A DNA stretch of 44,857 bases from Paracoccaceae bacterium (GTDB lineage Bacteria > Pseudomonadota > Alphaproteobacteria > Rhodobacterales > Rhodobacteraceae). Position 1 is the stretch's first letter. Each line of letters starts with the position of its first letter. The notes under the pieces were generated by a model that saw nothing but the letters and a program-made list of their open reading frames with translations, was not told the origin of the DNA and made no database searches. Where the stretch lies: assembly GCA_019634215.1 (NCBI GenBank), contig JAHQVS010000139.1, positions 1-44,857 of the forward strand. Direction: 5' to 3'. Below are positions 1 through 8,053 of this stretch, piece after piece. The position numbers and the translations under genes are program-made.

Positions 1-440
1 GTTCTGAACCGCATCAGCCCGAGCTAGACTCCAGCCAGCATTGGCGGCGCGTGATGCAAGGCCATGCTGGCGCGAACCTCATGCCTGTCATGGCGAGCAA
101 TCGCATCGGCGTTGAGGCTTGGGATCACCTTGGGATGAGCTTCTATGGCGGCTCCTTCGTCGCCGGACAGGAAGGTGAGATACTGGCTGAGATGGATCAA
201 GGCGCTGGCATCGCCCTAGCTGATCTTGATCTAGAGGCATGCCGTCGGCGTCGGCATGAATGGGGTGTGTTTCGCGATCGGCGGCGTGATCCGTATGGTC
301 GCCTAACGTGCATGAAGCCTGACTTAGCTCATCTTAAAGCAACGCGGAATATCCAACAACCCAGAACTATATGCGGAGAGCTTGCAGGCCGAGTTTTAGC
401 CGCTCAATCAACCGATTCAGCATCTGATCACAACGTTTAA
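1..440 (+). pseudogene. 3' part of N-carbamoylputrescine amidase (AguB-like nitrilase), C-terminus altered
   Basis: The frame is open from the left edge and reads like the C-terminal third of a carbon-nitrogen hydrolase of the N-carbamoylputrescine amidase type (putrescine synthesis from agmatine). Recognisable blocks are SEPHQPELDSSQHWRRVMQG, ANLMPVMASNRIG, FYGGSFVAGQEGEI and EWGVFRDRRRDPYGRL. Family proteins normally stop a few residues after the RDRR..YG block. Here, homology ends near base 305 and the frame runs on for about 45 codons of unrelated sequence. Part of that run is antisense to the argE fragment next door. The natural stop and last residues therefore seem to be lost, so I call it a broken 3' end; the 5' part lies outside the window. 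It could still be an active enzyme with a foreign tail. Confidence 0.7.
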
Positions 441-520
441 CCTGTTCGACAGCGACATACTCATCGGGCTTATGCCCTTGCATCATGGAGCCAGGGCCGC
501 AACCATCCCCACGGATGCCG
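367..520 (-). pseudogene. 3' fragment of acetylornithine deacetylase (ArgE, M20 peptidase family)
   Basis: On the minus strand, about 50 codons read PGIRGDGCGPGSMMQGHKPD followed by EYVAVEQVKRCDQMLNRLIE. This is the C-terminal end of ArgE/DapE-type M20 amidohydrolases, where the usual form is AGIPTVVCGPGS..QAHKPDE(F/Y). Upstream of about base 520 the frame stops resembling ArgE. The other roughly 330 residues, including the metal ligands at the N-terminus and centre, are absent. The family normally hydrolyses N-acetylornithine in arginine synthesis; this remnant cannot. It lies tail-to-tail with the amidase fragment and head-on against the flavin dehydrogenase fragment. Confidence 0.7.
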
Positions 521-1059
521 GGGCTGTGGTATTCACACCCGATGGTCTGATGGCTGGAAACATACCCGCCGGCGAGGTCGTTTTGTACGATGATGACCAT
601 TTCTACATGGGCGGGGTGTTGGCGGAGCTGTTAGTTCAGCAGGGCTCGCACGTTACGTTGGTGACGCCGGCTCCACTGGTGTCACACTGGACCGTGAACA
701 CCTTGGAGCAAGGTTTCATACAAGCGAAACTGATGCGAATGGGAGTCAGCGTTTGCACCGGAGAGACGTTGGCTGCGATTGGCCAAGATGCCGTTTCACT
801 ACAGTGCGTACATACTGAGAAAAGCCAGGAGATTGCTGCTGATGCGGTTGTGTTGGAGTCGGCGCGCATCGCCAATGACAACGTGTTCCAAGAACTCAAA
901 CAACGTCGATCAGAGTGGGCTGAAGCGGGGGCTGTGAGTGTTCAAGCGATTGGGGACGCCGACGCGCTGGCGCCGATAGCTTGGGCGACCTATGCTGGCC
1001 TGCGGTATGCGGAAGAGCTGGATGCGTCTGATATCGGCGATGCGCTTCCGTTTCGATGA
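472..1059 (+). pseudogene. 3' fragment of a trimethylamine/dimethylglycine-type FMN-FeS dehydrogenase
   Basis: The 195 codons match the C-terminal NAD(P)/FAD-like domain of the trimethylamine dehydrogenase / histamine dehydrogenase / dienoyl-CoA reductase family. Clear blocks are VVFTPDGLMAG, VVLYDDDHFYMGGVLAELL, VTLVTPAPLVSHWTVNTLEQ and ADAVVLESARIANDNVF, followed by AIGDADALAPIAWATYAGLR. A full enzyme has about 650-690 residues with an N-terminal FMN barrel and a 4Fe-4S site. Only the last ~180 remain, and similarity starts at about base 515, where the argE fragment ends. It has no plausible ribosome binding site and is probably not expressed as an enzyme. The reading frame is still open, so the truncation may be recent or selection may remain. 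Confidence 0.72.
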
Positions 1060-1175
1060 GAGATGGTTGAGTTGGAGACGCCGTGACCTGCTTGCTAGCG
1101 AACAGCCCGCAGCCGATAGATATTCTTTCTCGCTACTTTGAGGCGGGATGGACTGAGAGTGCGCTGTCGAAAGCG

Positions 1176-2681
1176 TTATTGCTCAGGCAATGTCCTTGCG
1201 ACACGCAAACCGTCCTGGCCCTGACGTTGTGTGCGTGATGTCCCCATACGACTGGCCGATCGGAGCCAGAAAGGGTCGCCCACCCAAGAGCCGCCACGTA
1301 GAACCGCATCATAGCATTTGCCGTCTTCTTCCTCCATCCAAGCTGAACCATCACTTGGCGCATTTTCATAGTTCTCATGCAGGCAGTCCTGCGTCACCTC
1401 CGATAGGTTGCCTAACATATCGTAGAAGCCGAAAGCGTTTGGCCTGTACATCCCGACAGGCGCCAGCACGGGGTGACCGTCATCGCATGCAAGTCCGCCG
1501 CCGATTCCTGGGAACTGTTCGGTGGAGCTCTGATCGGCTGTATTGGCATGGTCACAGCCAGCGTCTGCGTAGCTTCCCCACGCATACTCTCCGCCGCTAC
1601 CAGCTCTGGCCGCATACTCCCATTCGGCTTCGGACGGTATGCGGTAGGGGGCTCCTGTGACCTGTTGATTTAGCCAGTTGACGTATTCAGAGGCATCTTC
1701 TCCGGAAATACAACCAGCAGGGTAAATATCGGGCTGGTCTAAACCTAATGGGGAGCCCTTCGCCACATTCAACGTTCTTACGTAGATCCTATCGCCCTCA
1801 ATGATGGAGACGCTGCACAGTCTTTCGGCGTATCCCGTCGCCTCTAGAAATTGGCGCCATTGTTGGAGGGTCACCTCGGTGCGGCCAAGGGCGAAGCGCT
1901 CGACTTCCACGCGCCGCCGTGGCCCTTCTTTGTCGTGCCGGCCTGTTTCGCTTGTGGCGGAGCCCATCATGAAGCTTCCTGCTGGGGCCACCACCATGAC
2001 AGGGCAAGCGTCGCATTCTTGGAAAATCTCTCCTGGCCCGAGGGTGGCTGGATCGGTGCCGCGCAATGGCTCGGGCGGCGCTTTTGCCGCGCGCAGACCC
2101 GTCAGAGACGTCTCGGTCAACTCACCCGTCGCTTGTAGGCCAGAGTGGCGTTCAAAGGCTTGTAACGCGGCTTCGGCATTGTCATTCCAGACGCCGTCGA
2201 TAGGACCATAATACAGTTTAAGGCGGCTCAGGTCGGTTTGGGCGGCTCGGATTTGCTCCTGCGTCAGTGTATCTTGTTGTTCTTGGAGCAGTGCAATCAA
2301 AGGGCTTTCTGGGCAGGTCTGCGCCAGCATCTCCAGCTTAGATGGATTGGTCAAAGCCGCCTCATACAGGGTTTGCTCGCGGAAGGGGGTGCATTGGTTC
2401 TGGGCAGGGGCGGTCGCCTGTCTCTCGGCGCCATCGCATTGCGTGAGGATCATGCCCAGACATTCGCGATATTGCGTGAGCTGAGCCTCGCAGTCAGTGT
2501 CGACGTCGATGATCTGCGTCTCCTGGACTGCCACGCTACCAGCGCCGACGCGTCCTAGACAATTTCTGTTTAGTTCGCGCGAACAATAGCGCGCAGGGTC
2601 CTCACAGGCGGCTTCCTGCGCATGAGGGATGGAGGGAGTCGCCAGCAACAGCAACAGAACCGGGAGCAGGCGCAACATCAT
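1176..2681 (-). CDS. Secreted protein with PG-binding-like and formylglycine-generating-enzyme-fold (SUMF1) domains
   Basis: 501 aa. Residues 1-21 form a signal peptide. A Cys-rich stretch follows at 26-100 and a peptidoglycan-binding-1-like helical repeat at about 145-197 (LKLYYGPIDGVWNDNAEAAL). A FGE-sulfatase domain fills 223-497, with the family landmarks PAGSFMMGS, ALGRTEVT..QW, PSEAEWEYAARAG, GNLSEVTQDC and LRGGSW. True formylglycine-generating enzymes need a cysteine pair near the C-terminus. The equivalent stretch here (RSASRMGTSRTQRQGQDG) has none, so formylglycine synthesis is unlikely; a binding or structural role in the periplasm is more plausible. It is monocistronic, with about 70 bp to the ribokinase stop. 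The region is less GC-rich than the rest of the window. Confidence 0.8.
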   Translation of the reverse strand: MMLRLLPVLLLLLATPSIPHAQEAACEDPARYCSRELNRNCLGRVGAGSVAVQETQIIDVDTDCEAQLTQYRECLGMILTQCDGAERQATAPAQNQCTPFREQTLYEAALTNPSKLEMLAQTCPESPLIALLQEQQDTLTQEQIRAAQTDLSRLKLYYGPIDGVWNDNAEAALQAFERHSGLQATGELTETSLTGLRAAKAPPEPLRGTDPATLGPGEIFQECDACPVMVVAPAGSFMMGSATSETGRHDKEGPRRRVEVERFALGRTEVTLQQWRQFLEATGYAERLCSVSIIEGDRIYVRTLNVAKGSPLGLDQPDIYPAGCISGEDASEYVNWLNQQVTGAPYRIPSEAEWEYAARAGSGGEYAWGSYADAGCDHANTADQSSTEQFPGIGGGLACDDGHPVLAPVGMYRPNAFGFYDMLGNLSEVTQDCLHENYENAPSDGSAWMEEEDGKCYDAVLRGGSWVGDPFWLRSASRMGTSRTQRQGQDGLRVARTLPEQ

Positions 2682-2752
2682 TACATCCTCTAAATGCCAT
2701 ATGCTGAAACAACTCTAGAATAGCGCTAGGGAGTGGTGAATTGAAGGCGGTG

Positions 2753-3679
2753 TTAACCCTTGTTCAGGACTGTCGCCACCTCCTCCAGGCTCGGCATGGC
2801 TGGCGCCGTGCCTGGGCGCGTTACGGATATTCCCGCCACTGCGCAACCGAAACGAACCGAGTCAACAGCTGGCATGCCGCGCGCCAGAGCGACGGCGAAG
2901 CCACCGTTGAAAGCGTCGCCTGCGCCGGTGGTTTCGGTCACGGGGCCGACCTGAAATGCAGGGATCAGCTCTTGCTGATTGGGCGTGCGCAACAGTGCGC
3001 CAGCTTCGCCGAGGGTGATGACGACCCCGCCTGCGCCGCGCGCCATCAGCAACTCAGCCGCTGCTTGGGCGTCCTCGATGCTACCAACAGGGCGGCCCGT
3101 GAGACCTTCGGCCTCGCTTTCATTCGGGGTGACCCAATCGCAGCGATGGAGAATGTCGTCGTCAAGCTCAGCGGCCGGGGCGGGATTGAGTATGGTGGTC
3201 ACGCCAGCAGCGCGGGCGATCTCTAGGCCGCGCGCGGCGGCGGGGATCGGCTGTTCAAGCTGAGTCATAAAGACGTCGGCGGTTTTGATTGTCTCAGCAG
3301 CAGCGTCGACGTCGGTGGTGCTAATAGTGCCGGCGGCGCCGGGAGCGATGATGATGGCGTTGTCGCCGTTGGCCGCATCGACGAAGATGTAGGCTGCACC
3401 GGTGTAGCTGTCCTCGACTTGGGTGACCCTCGGTGTCACTCCAGCTTCTGCCCAGGTTTTAAGCGCAAGTTCGGCGAAATCGTCTCGGCCTAGTTTGGTG
3501 ATAATCCGCGCCTCGGCTCCCAGCCGACCGCAGGCGACCGCTTGGTTCGAGCCCTTGCCGCCTGGACCGAGAGCGAAACTTTCGCCCAGAATGGTTTCTC
3601 CGATTTTTGGCTGTCGCCGGGCGCGATAAGCGGTGTCAGCGACGAACACGCCGAGGATGGCGATGGTTCCGGCGCTCAT
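2753..3679 (-). CDS. rbsK: Ribokinase (PfkB family)
   Basis: 308 aa, the usual ribokinase length. It phosphorylates ribose (or a similar pentose) at O5 with ATP in the cytoplasm. The sequence shows the PfkB N-terminal signature GPGGKGSNQAVACGRLGA (about 38-55) and the C-terminal signature TGAGDAFNGGFAVAL with the catalytic Asp. The early sugar-contact segment (GVFVADTAYRA) replaces the canonical G..N.D pattern, so specificity may not be strictly ribose. It is followed downstream by the FGE-like gene and preceded by a second PfkB kinase about 110 bp away on the same strand. With deoC nearby, it probably works in catabolism of ribose or deoxyribose from nucleosides; that is inference from context. 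Confidence 0.85.
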   Translation of the reverse strand: MSAGTIAILGVFVADTAYRARRQPKIGETILGESFALGPGGKGSNQAVACGRLGAEARIITKLGRDDFAELALKTWAEAGVTPRVTQVEDSYTGAAYIFVDAANGDNAIIIAPGAAGTISTTDVDAAAETIKTADVFMTQLEQPIPAAARGLEIARAAGVTTILNPAPAAELDDDILHRCDWVTPNESEAEGLTGRPVGSIEDAQAAAELLMARGAGGVVITLGEAGALLRTPNQQELIPAFQVGPVTETTGAGDAFNGGFAVALARGMPAVDSVRFGCAVAGISVTRPGTAPAMPSLEEVATVLNKG

Positions 3680-3790
3680 AATGGCGCACCAGCGTGCCTA
3701 GTCGGGTTTGTACCCTTCATCATCACACGTCCTTCATCCGTTGGATTTTACCTATGAGCGTAGAGATGTTTTTTGAAAAGTGGAGCCAGT

Positions 3791-4738
3791 TTATCCCGTA
3801 GGGCGGGGGGCGGCGTTAGCGGCATCCAGGAAGGCTTCGATCTCTTCGCCTTCAGGCAGAGCCTCGAATGCGCCGCGCCGGGAGACCGTGATCGCGCCCG
3901 CGGCAGCCCCACGTACGATCGCGTCCGGCGTTCGCGCGCCGAATAGCCTGGCCGCCACGAACGCCCCGAGGAAAGCGTCGCCAGCCCCGGTTACGTCGAC
4001 CACCGCTGTTGGAAAAGCGGGGACGACATGCATGGCGCCATCCTCGAACACCAGGGCGCCCTTGCTTCCGAGGGTCACAACCGCCGTCCGCACGCCGCTG
4101 TTTTTAACGAATTCGACATCGATGCCACCGCCGCCCGCCAAACGCTCAGCTTCGGATTTATTCACGATCAGGGTGTCGACAGAGGCTTGTAGCTGTTCAG
4201 GTAGTGTCGACCAAGCTTCGGGCGAGGGCGAGGCGTTGAGGATCACGGGCCGCCCCTCAGCGGCGGCCATCGCCGCCGCCGTCGCGGAGGTGTCGGCGCT
4301 GATTTCAAGCTGCAACACTAGCGCGTCCGCCGCCTCGATGGCGTCTCGGGCGCGTTCAACATCGCGAGCGGAGAGTTTGTTGGCGGCGCCGGGGATCGTA
4401 ATTGACGCGTAGTCGCCTCCGGTGGCGAAGATGGCGCTGGCCCCGGTGGCGAGGCTTTGATCCGTGCCGGTCAATAATAAATCGACCCCGGTTTCGCTTA
4501 ATGCATCGCGGAGCAGGCGGCCGAAATGATCTCCTCCCAGTCGGCTGACGAGTTTCACTTGCGCCCCGCAGCGCGCCATTTGCGCCGCCTGGCATGCCGC
4601 CTTGCCGCCGGGGGCGATGGAGAACGAGTCGCCGAGAATCGATTCGCCTATTGCCGGAGCACGAGTGGCGGCGGCGATCAAGTCGATGTGCGCGCCGCCG
4701 AGGACAACGATACGAGGGCGACCGTCAGCGGTTGCCAT
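3791..4738 (-). CDS. PfkB-family carbohydrate kinase, ribokinase-like paralogue
   Basis: 315 aa from the ATG at 4738, chosen because the frame upstream opens with a TTG and a Pro-rich leader (PPPPAPIP) foreign to the family. The fold signatures are present: VVLGGAHIDLIAAATRAPAI at the start, PGGKAACQAAQMARCGA for GGKGaNqA, and TGAGDAFLGAFVAARL with the catalytic Asp. The GGKGxN motif is changed to GGKAAC, which removes the Asn that contacts sugar in ribokinase and hints at another substrate. Given deoC divergently upstream, deoxyribokinase or a nucleoside kinase are candidates. A LacI-type palindrome lies about 105 bp upstream. Confidence 0.75.
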   Translation of the reverse strand: MATADGRPRIVVLGGAHIDLIAAATRAPAIGESILGDSFSIAPGGKAACQAAQMARCGAQVKLVSRLGGDHFGRLLRDALSETGVDLLLTGTDQSLATGASAIFATGGDYASITIPGAANKLSARDVERARDAIEAADALVLQLEISADTSATAAAMAAAEGRPVILNASPSPEAWSTLPEQLQASVDTLIVNKSEAERLAGGGGIDVEFVKNSGVRTAVVTLGSKGALVFEDGAMHVVPAFPTAVVDVTGAGDAFLGAFVAARLFGARTPDAIVRGAAAGAITVSRRGAFEALPEGEEIEAFLDAANAAPRPTG

Positions 4739-5237
4739 AGTCGGAATCGGTGCTGGGGGCGGAGGCAAGCAGGAGGGATATCCCTTTGCTCGCCATTGGG
4801 AGGAGTGTAGTGGCGCCCTGCTGCCTGGACGAGTGCAATGTATGCAAACGATTGATTGAACTTAATTTATTTGGGGTTTCCTTTCGAAGCTCCAGCCCGT
4901 CAGTGCTGCGATTGAGAGGGCGCTTGATCTTGAGCCCTGGGAGGTGAGCATCAGGGGGGATATTGGCTTGCTGTGGGGCTTGAGCCGCCGTTCGCCGTGT
5001 TTCGCGATAGGGAGGTTTTGCTTGCAATCTACCGTCCTTTCCTGCCGATGCGGCGCACTATGGCGACTGTGATGGTTCTGCAGGCATGACAGAAATTCAG
5101 CGTCGTGCAAAAATTAGGGCGAGAGGGGCGTCGCTTGCAGATGTTCTCATCATGGCGGAGAGGTTGGAAAAGCCGTGCCAGATGGGTTTGAGCGCCTTAT
5201 GCTAGATTAGAGACCTCGAAAATCGGGAGGCTTCGTC
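4739..5237. other. Divergent intergenic region between the PfkB kinase and deoC
   Basis: About 500 bp without a convincing gene. The short open frames here have unrelated, composition-driven translations. It must hold the promoters for the kinase (leftward) and deoC (rightward). The only site I can point to is the LacI-like palindrome at 4845-4854, listed separately. deoC has a GGAGG-like site (cgggagg) about 8 bases before its ATG. Confidence 0.5.
4844..4855. promoter_or_regulatory. Candidate LacI/RbsR-family operator
   Basis: The core CAAACGATTG (4845-4854) fits the CAAnCGnTTG palindrome recognised by LacI-type sugar regulators such as RbsR, including the central CG. It lies upstream of the sugar kinase and between two sugar-catabolic genes. 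No LacI regulator gene is in the window. This is a single motif match, so it is tentative. Confidence 0.35.
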
Positions 5238-5975
5238 ATGTCCGCGCCGATGTCCAGCGTCGCCCGGCGGGCCTTGCCGCTGCTGGATCTGACCAACCTC
5301 AACGAGGATTGCGATGAGACCGCGGTTGAGCGACTTTGCGCCGCCGCAGTCACTCCGGCGGGGCCTGTGGCCGCCGTGTGCATCTACCCAGAGTTTGTCG
5401 AGCAAGCCGCCGACCTGCTGGAGGCGACCTCGGTGCGGGTGGCCACGGTGGCTAACTTCCCAGAAGGCGTCGCTGACCCGGCCGCCGCCGCACGGGAGAC
5501 GGCGGCGGCATTTGCCGCAGGCGCGGATGAGGTCGATGTGGTTGCGCCTTGGCATAGTTTGCAAAGCGGAGATGGGGAAGCTGTGGGGCGCGTGCTGGCC
5601 GCTTGCGTCGCGTCGCGGCCCCCCGGCGGCGTAGTCAAGGCGATATTGGAAACCGGCGAATTAAACGACGTGGAAACACGACTCGCCGCAGAGACGGCCC
5701 TTGGCGTTGGCGTGGATTTTCTAAAGACCTCGACCGGCATGCAGCCCATCGGCGCCACATTGGATGCGGTGGAGGTCTTAATTGGCGAAATCAGCCGTGC
5801 TGGCCTCAACGTCGGTGTTAAGGCGTCCGGTGGGGTTCGCACTACAGCGGATGCGGCGAGTTATCTCGCGATCGCCGATCAGATGATGGGGCCCCATTGG
5901 GTCAGCCCCGAAACGTTTCGGTTTGGCGCGAGCGGATTATTGCGCAACCTGCTCGATGCTCTTGAGACGGATTGA
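5238..5975 (+). CDS. deoC: Deoxyribose-phosphate aldolase
   Basis: 245 aa. It cleaves 2-deoxyribose-5-phosphate to glyceraldehyde-3-phosphate and acetaldehyde. The class I aldolase residues are visible: Schiff-base Lys163 in VDFLKTSTGM, the second Lys195 in VKASGGVRT, and Asp100 in ADEVDVVAP. Length and layout match the E. coli-type DeoC. The ATG at 5238 follows a GGGAGG-like ribosome site. It stands divergent from two PfkB kinases, forming a probable (deoxy)ribose salvage set. Its last 39 bases overlap, tail to tail, the end of the CPBP protease gene. Confidence 0.93.
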   Translation: MSAPMSSVARRALPLLDLTNLNEDCDETAVERLCAAAVTPAGPVAAVCIYPEFVEQAADLLEATSVRVATVANFPEGVADPAAAARETAAAFAAGADEVDVVAPWHSLQSGDGEAVGRVLAACVASRPPGGVVKAILETGELNDVETRLAAETALGVGVDFLKTSTGMQPIGATLDAVEVLIGEISRAGLNVGVKASGGVRTTADAASYLAIADQMMGPHWVSPETFRFGASGLLRNLLDALETD

Positions 5976-6893
5976 ACGGGTAAATAGCGGAGGTGTTCCC
6001 AGCATCCGTTTTAGCGGGGAGCCTGGCAGCTCCATCGCAGCAATTGTCGCCACACAGAACGCAAGCGACCACAGCGCCATTTCCATACCTGTCGCTGGCG
6101 GCGCGACATAGGCCGCCAAAATGGAATATTGGTCCCCCGCCTCGCCAAGGATCAACAGAGCAATCCAGTTGTTGGCGATATGCACCCCGATCACAAACCC
6201 CAGCCCACCGGTGCGCCAAGTCGTGTAAGAGGCCAGCAGTCCAAACAGGCTGGCGGCGGCGACGTGGCCCCAGGCGCGCTCTGGTGCTTGCCCAGGGTCG
6301 AAATGCAGCAGGCCGAACATCAGCGCGGGTGCGACGGCCCAGAGCCAGGGGCTGCGGCGCCAAGCGGCTATTTGTTGCAGCAAATAACCTCGGAACATGA
6401 TCTCTTCTGAGGCGGCCTGCACGATGATCAAAGCCACCGCCGCCGCAACATATCCTGGCATTTCAGCTGTGTAGAGTTGTGGCTTCACTCCGCTTAGATC
6501 ACCGAAGAGCAGATCATATCCTAAGGCGACTAAAAACAGAGCCGCCACAAGGCCCGCTCCGGCCAGCGCGTGGCGCCCCATACGGGCGGCCGAGTTGGCG
6601 GGGCCGATCACGCTCCAGGGAGATCGCCTGTGCAGTAACGCGACTGCGCCCAGAAGCAGCACCGCCTCAAACCCAATTGCGGCGAGGGTGAGCAGCAGCC
6701 ATTGCGCTTCGAACTCCCGGGACCAAATCAGCGACGGCACTTGAATCAGATCAGCGCTGAAGATCATCGCGCCTAGCGACGCGAGCATCACGCCAAGGCA
6801 GACCAAAAGAGCCACCCAGACCCCACGTCGAGGTCGTCGCGCCGGGCTGATGTAATGGGCAAACGGCCGGTTCCGGGGCGCACGCCAATTCAT
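5937..6893 (-). CDS. CPBP-family intramembrane metalloprotease
   Basis: 318 aa with about eight hydrophobic segments. The CPBP (CAAX protease/bacteriocin-processing, Abi) motifs are present: SEEIMFRGYLLQQ (motif 1, the Glu-Glu pair), MFGLLHFD (motif 2 His) and a late HIANNW segment (motif 3 His and Asn). The family works as glutamic-type or metal-dependent peptidases inside the membrane; the substrate is unknown. The gene is the last of a tightly packed run (GNAT, DUF4169, CPBP), each overlapping the next by 4 bp, so translation is probably coupled. Confidence 0.85.
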   Translation of the reverse strand: MNWRAPRNRPFAHYISPARRPRRGVWVALLVCLGVMLASLGAMIFSADLIQVPSLIWSREFEAQWLLLTLAAIGFEAVLLLGAVALLHRRSPWSVIGPANSAARMGRHALAGAGLVAALFLVALGYDLLFGDLSGVKPQLYTAEMPGYVAAAVALIIVQAASEEIMFRGYLLQQIAAWRRSPWLWAVAPALMFGLLHFDPGQAPERAWGHVAAASLFGLLASYTTWRTGGLGFVIGVHIANNWIALLILGEAGDQYSILAAYVAPPATGMEMALWSLAFCVATIAAMELPGSPLKRMLGTPPLFTRSIRLKSIEQVAQ

Positions 6894-7105
6894 GCCGGTT
6901 TGTCGTCTGGTTCAGAGACGCCAGGCTCGCGGTCGCGTTTTTTTCCATCCAGAGCGCGTGTTTCGTGCTCCTGACGTGCCTCTTCACGCTCCTGCTCGAC
7001 TTTGCTTCGTCCATGAAGAGCTGCGTTTTGTGTTGCTTTGTGCTGTTTCGCCATCCGCGCCGCGTGCTTGCGTACGGCGCGGAGGTTGACCACTTTTCCT
7101 GTCAC
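6890..7105 (-). CDS. DUF4169 family small basic protein
   Basis: 71 aa, highly charged and Lys/Arg/Glu-rich. It begins KVVNLRAVRKHAARM and continues with ..AALHGRSKVEQEREEAR and ETRALDGKKRDRE, the pattern of DUF4169: VNLR.ARK.. followed by R.G.tKa and a LDGhkr end. No function is known. It has no signal peptide or membrane segment and is probably one long helix. It overlaps the GNAT gene upstream and the CPBP gene downstream by 4 bp each. Confidence 0.75.
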   Translation of the reverse strand: MTGKVVNLRAVRKHAARMAKQHKATQNAALHGRSKVEQEREEARQEHETRALDGKKRDREPGVSEPDDKPA

Positions 7106-7554
7106 GCTGGGCCTATGTCCTTCTGAAAAAATACCCGATCAAAGCCATTTTGCACGCGCCGCCCGACCTCCCGGAAGCCTGCGCGGCGATACAGGGCGAG
7201 ACTCTTCCCCATTTTGGCGTTGGTGTAGAGGTCTAGCGTCTTGCTTCCACGCTGCCGGGCCTCTTGTTCGGCGCACAACAGAAGCGCGCGTCCAGCTCCC
7301 CTGCCTTGATGGCCAGGTTCGATGGCGATGTTGTCGATCCACAAGCATTCGACCTCAGGGATCAGGATGACGTATCCGATAACCCTATCAGCCGCGTCAG
7401 TGGCGACCCACGCCTGTTGTTGGATGATGTGCGTGTTGAAGTCGGCGTCCATGGGCGCGGGACGACGGCCAATGTCGGCCACATAGGGCGCATAGGCGGC
7501 TTCGGCGACAGCCTGGAGGGCGTCAGCCTCATCTGGGTGCGCGGGTCTGATCAT
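7102..7554 (-). CDS. GNAT-family N-acetyltransferase
   Basis: 150 aa. It carries the acetyl-CoA-binding signature VECLWIDNIAIEPGHQGRGA followed by GRALLLCAEQEARQRG (the R/Q-x-x-G-x-G/A loop), and a typical last strand (LYRRAGFREVGRR). The acceptor substrate cannot be told from sequence. It is the first gene of a coupled GNAT-DUF4169-CPBP run, with the macro domain gene 21 bp upstream on the same strand. Confidence 0.88.
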   Translation of the reverse strand: MIRPAHPDEADALQAVAEAAYAPYVADIGRRPAPMDADFNTHIIQQQAWVATDAADRVIGYVILIPEVECLWIDNIAIEPGHQGRGAGRALLLCAEQEARQRGSKTLDLYTNAKMGKSLALYRRAGFREVGRRVQNGFDRVFFQKDIGPA

Positions 7555-7575
7555 ACGCGCCCAGACTTTGAGGAA

Positions 7576-8046
7576 TTATGGGGAGAAATCATACACATGA
7601 GTTGGAACATTGGCGATAATGAGCGTCTCTTTCAGGATCGGCTCAATCTCCTCCCATCGTCCCCCGGCCAAGCCACAGCCAATTCTCGGCATGTGGACTG
7701 ACGCGCCGCTGGCCGCCGCCGCTTCTGCGACTTGGGTTAAGCATCGCCGAACAGCTTCATACCGGATCGGCGGATGGCCATCGATGATGGCGAAGCCATG
7801 CTGCGCCACCATATTCGCCACTTGTAGCCGCTCAGTGACAGGGATCAGGCGGGTTTCCCCCAGCGCGAACCCTGTGGGTTGGCCCTTCGCCCAAGCGCGA
7901 TAGTCCGCCTCAGGTTCCGGCCAACGGGCGGAGATCGCCATGACGAATCCCCGCCCCCAACCACCAGCGTCGTTACACACATGGGCGATGATGGCGGGAT
8001 CTTCGCCGACCGGCGCGGTGGCGTCGCCGGTGAGATAGGTGATCAT
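7576..8046 (-). CDS. Macro domain protein (ADP-ribosyl hydrolase/Appr-1''-p phosphatase type)
   Basis: 156 aa, a stand-alone macro domain. It opens with MITYLTGDATAP. The ADP-ribose loop is IIAHVCNDAGGWGRGFVMAI (Asn plus a Gly-rich segment), and the late VHMPRIGCGLAGGRWEEIEP is typical of the TARG1/Poa1p/ALC1-like group that removes ADP-ribose from Glu or acts on ADP-ribose-1''-phosphate. There is no DarT-like toxin beside it, so a toxin-antitoxin role is not supported. It lies 7 bp downstream of fumC and is likely in the same transcript. Confidence 0.85.
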   Translation of the reverse strand: MITYLTGDATAPVGEDPAIIAHVCNDAGGWGRGFVMAISARWPEPEADYRAWAKGQPTGFALGETRLIPVTERLQVANMVAQHGFAIIDGHPPIRYEAVRRCLTQVAEAAAASGASVHMPRIGCGLAGGRWEEIEPILKETLIIANVPTHVYDFSP

Positions 8047-8053
8047 ATCAGCC

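Noticed and set aside
4862-5110. 82-codon minus-strand frame in the kinase-deoC gap
   Set aside because: It is His/Pro/Ser-rich with no ribosome site, no domain and no partner gene.
7576-8046. DarTG-like toxin-antitoxin system based on the macro domain
   Set aside because: No DarT-like ADP-ribosyltransferase lies beside it; the neighbours are fumC and a GNAT gene.
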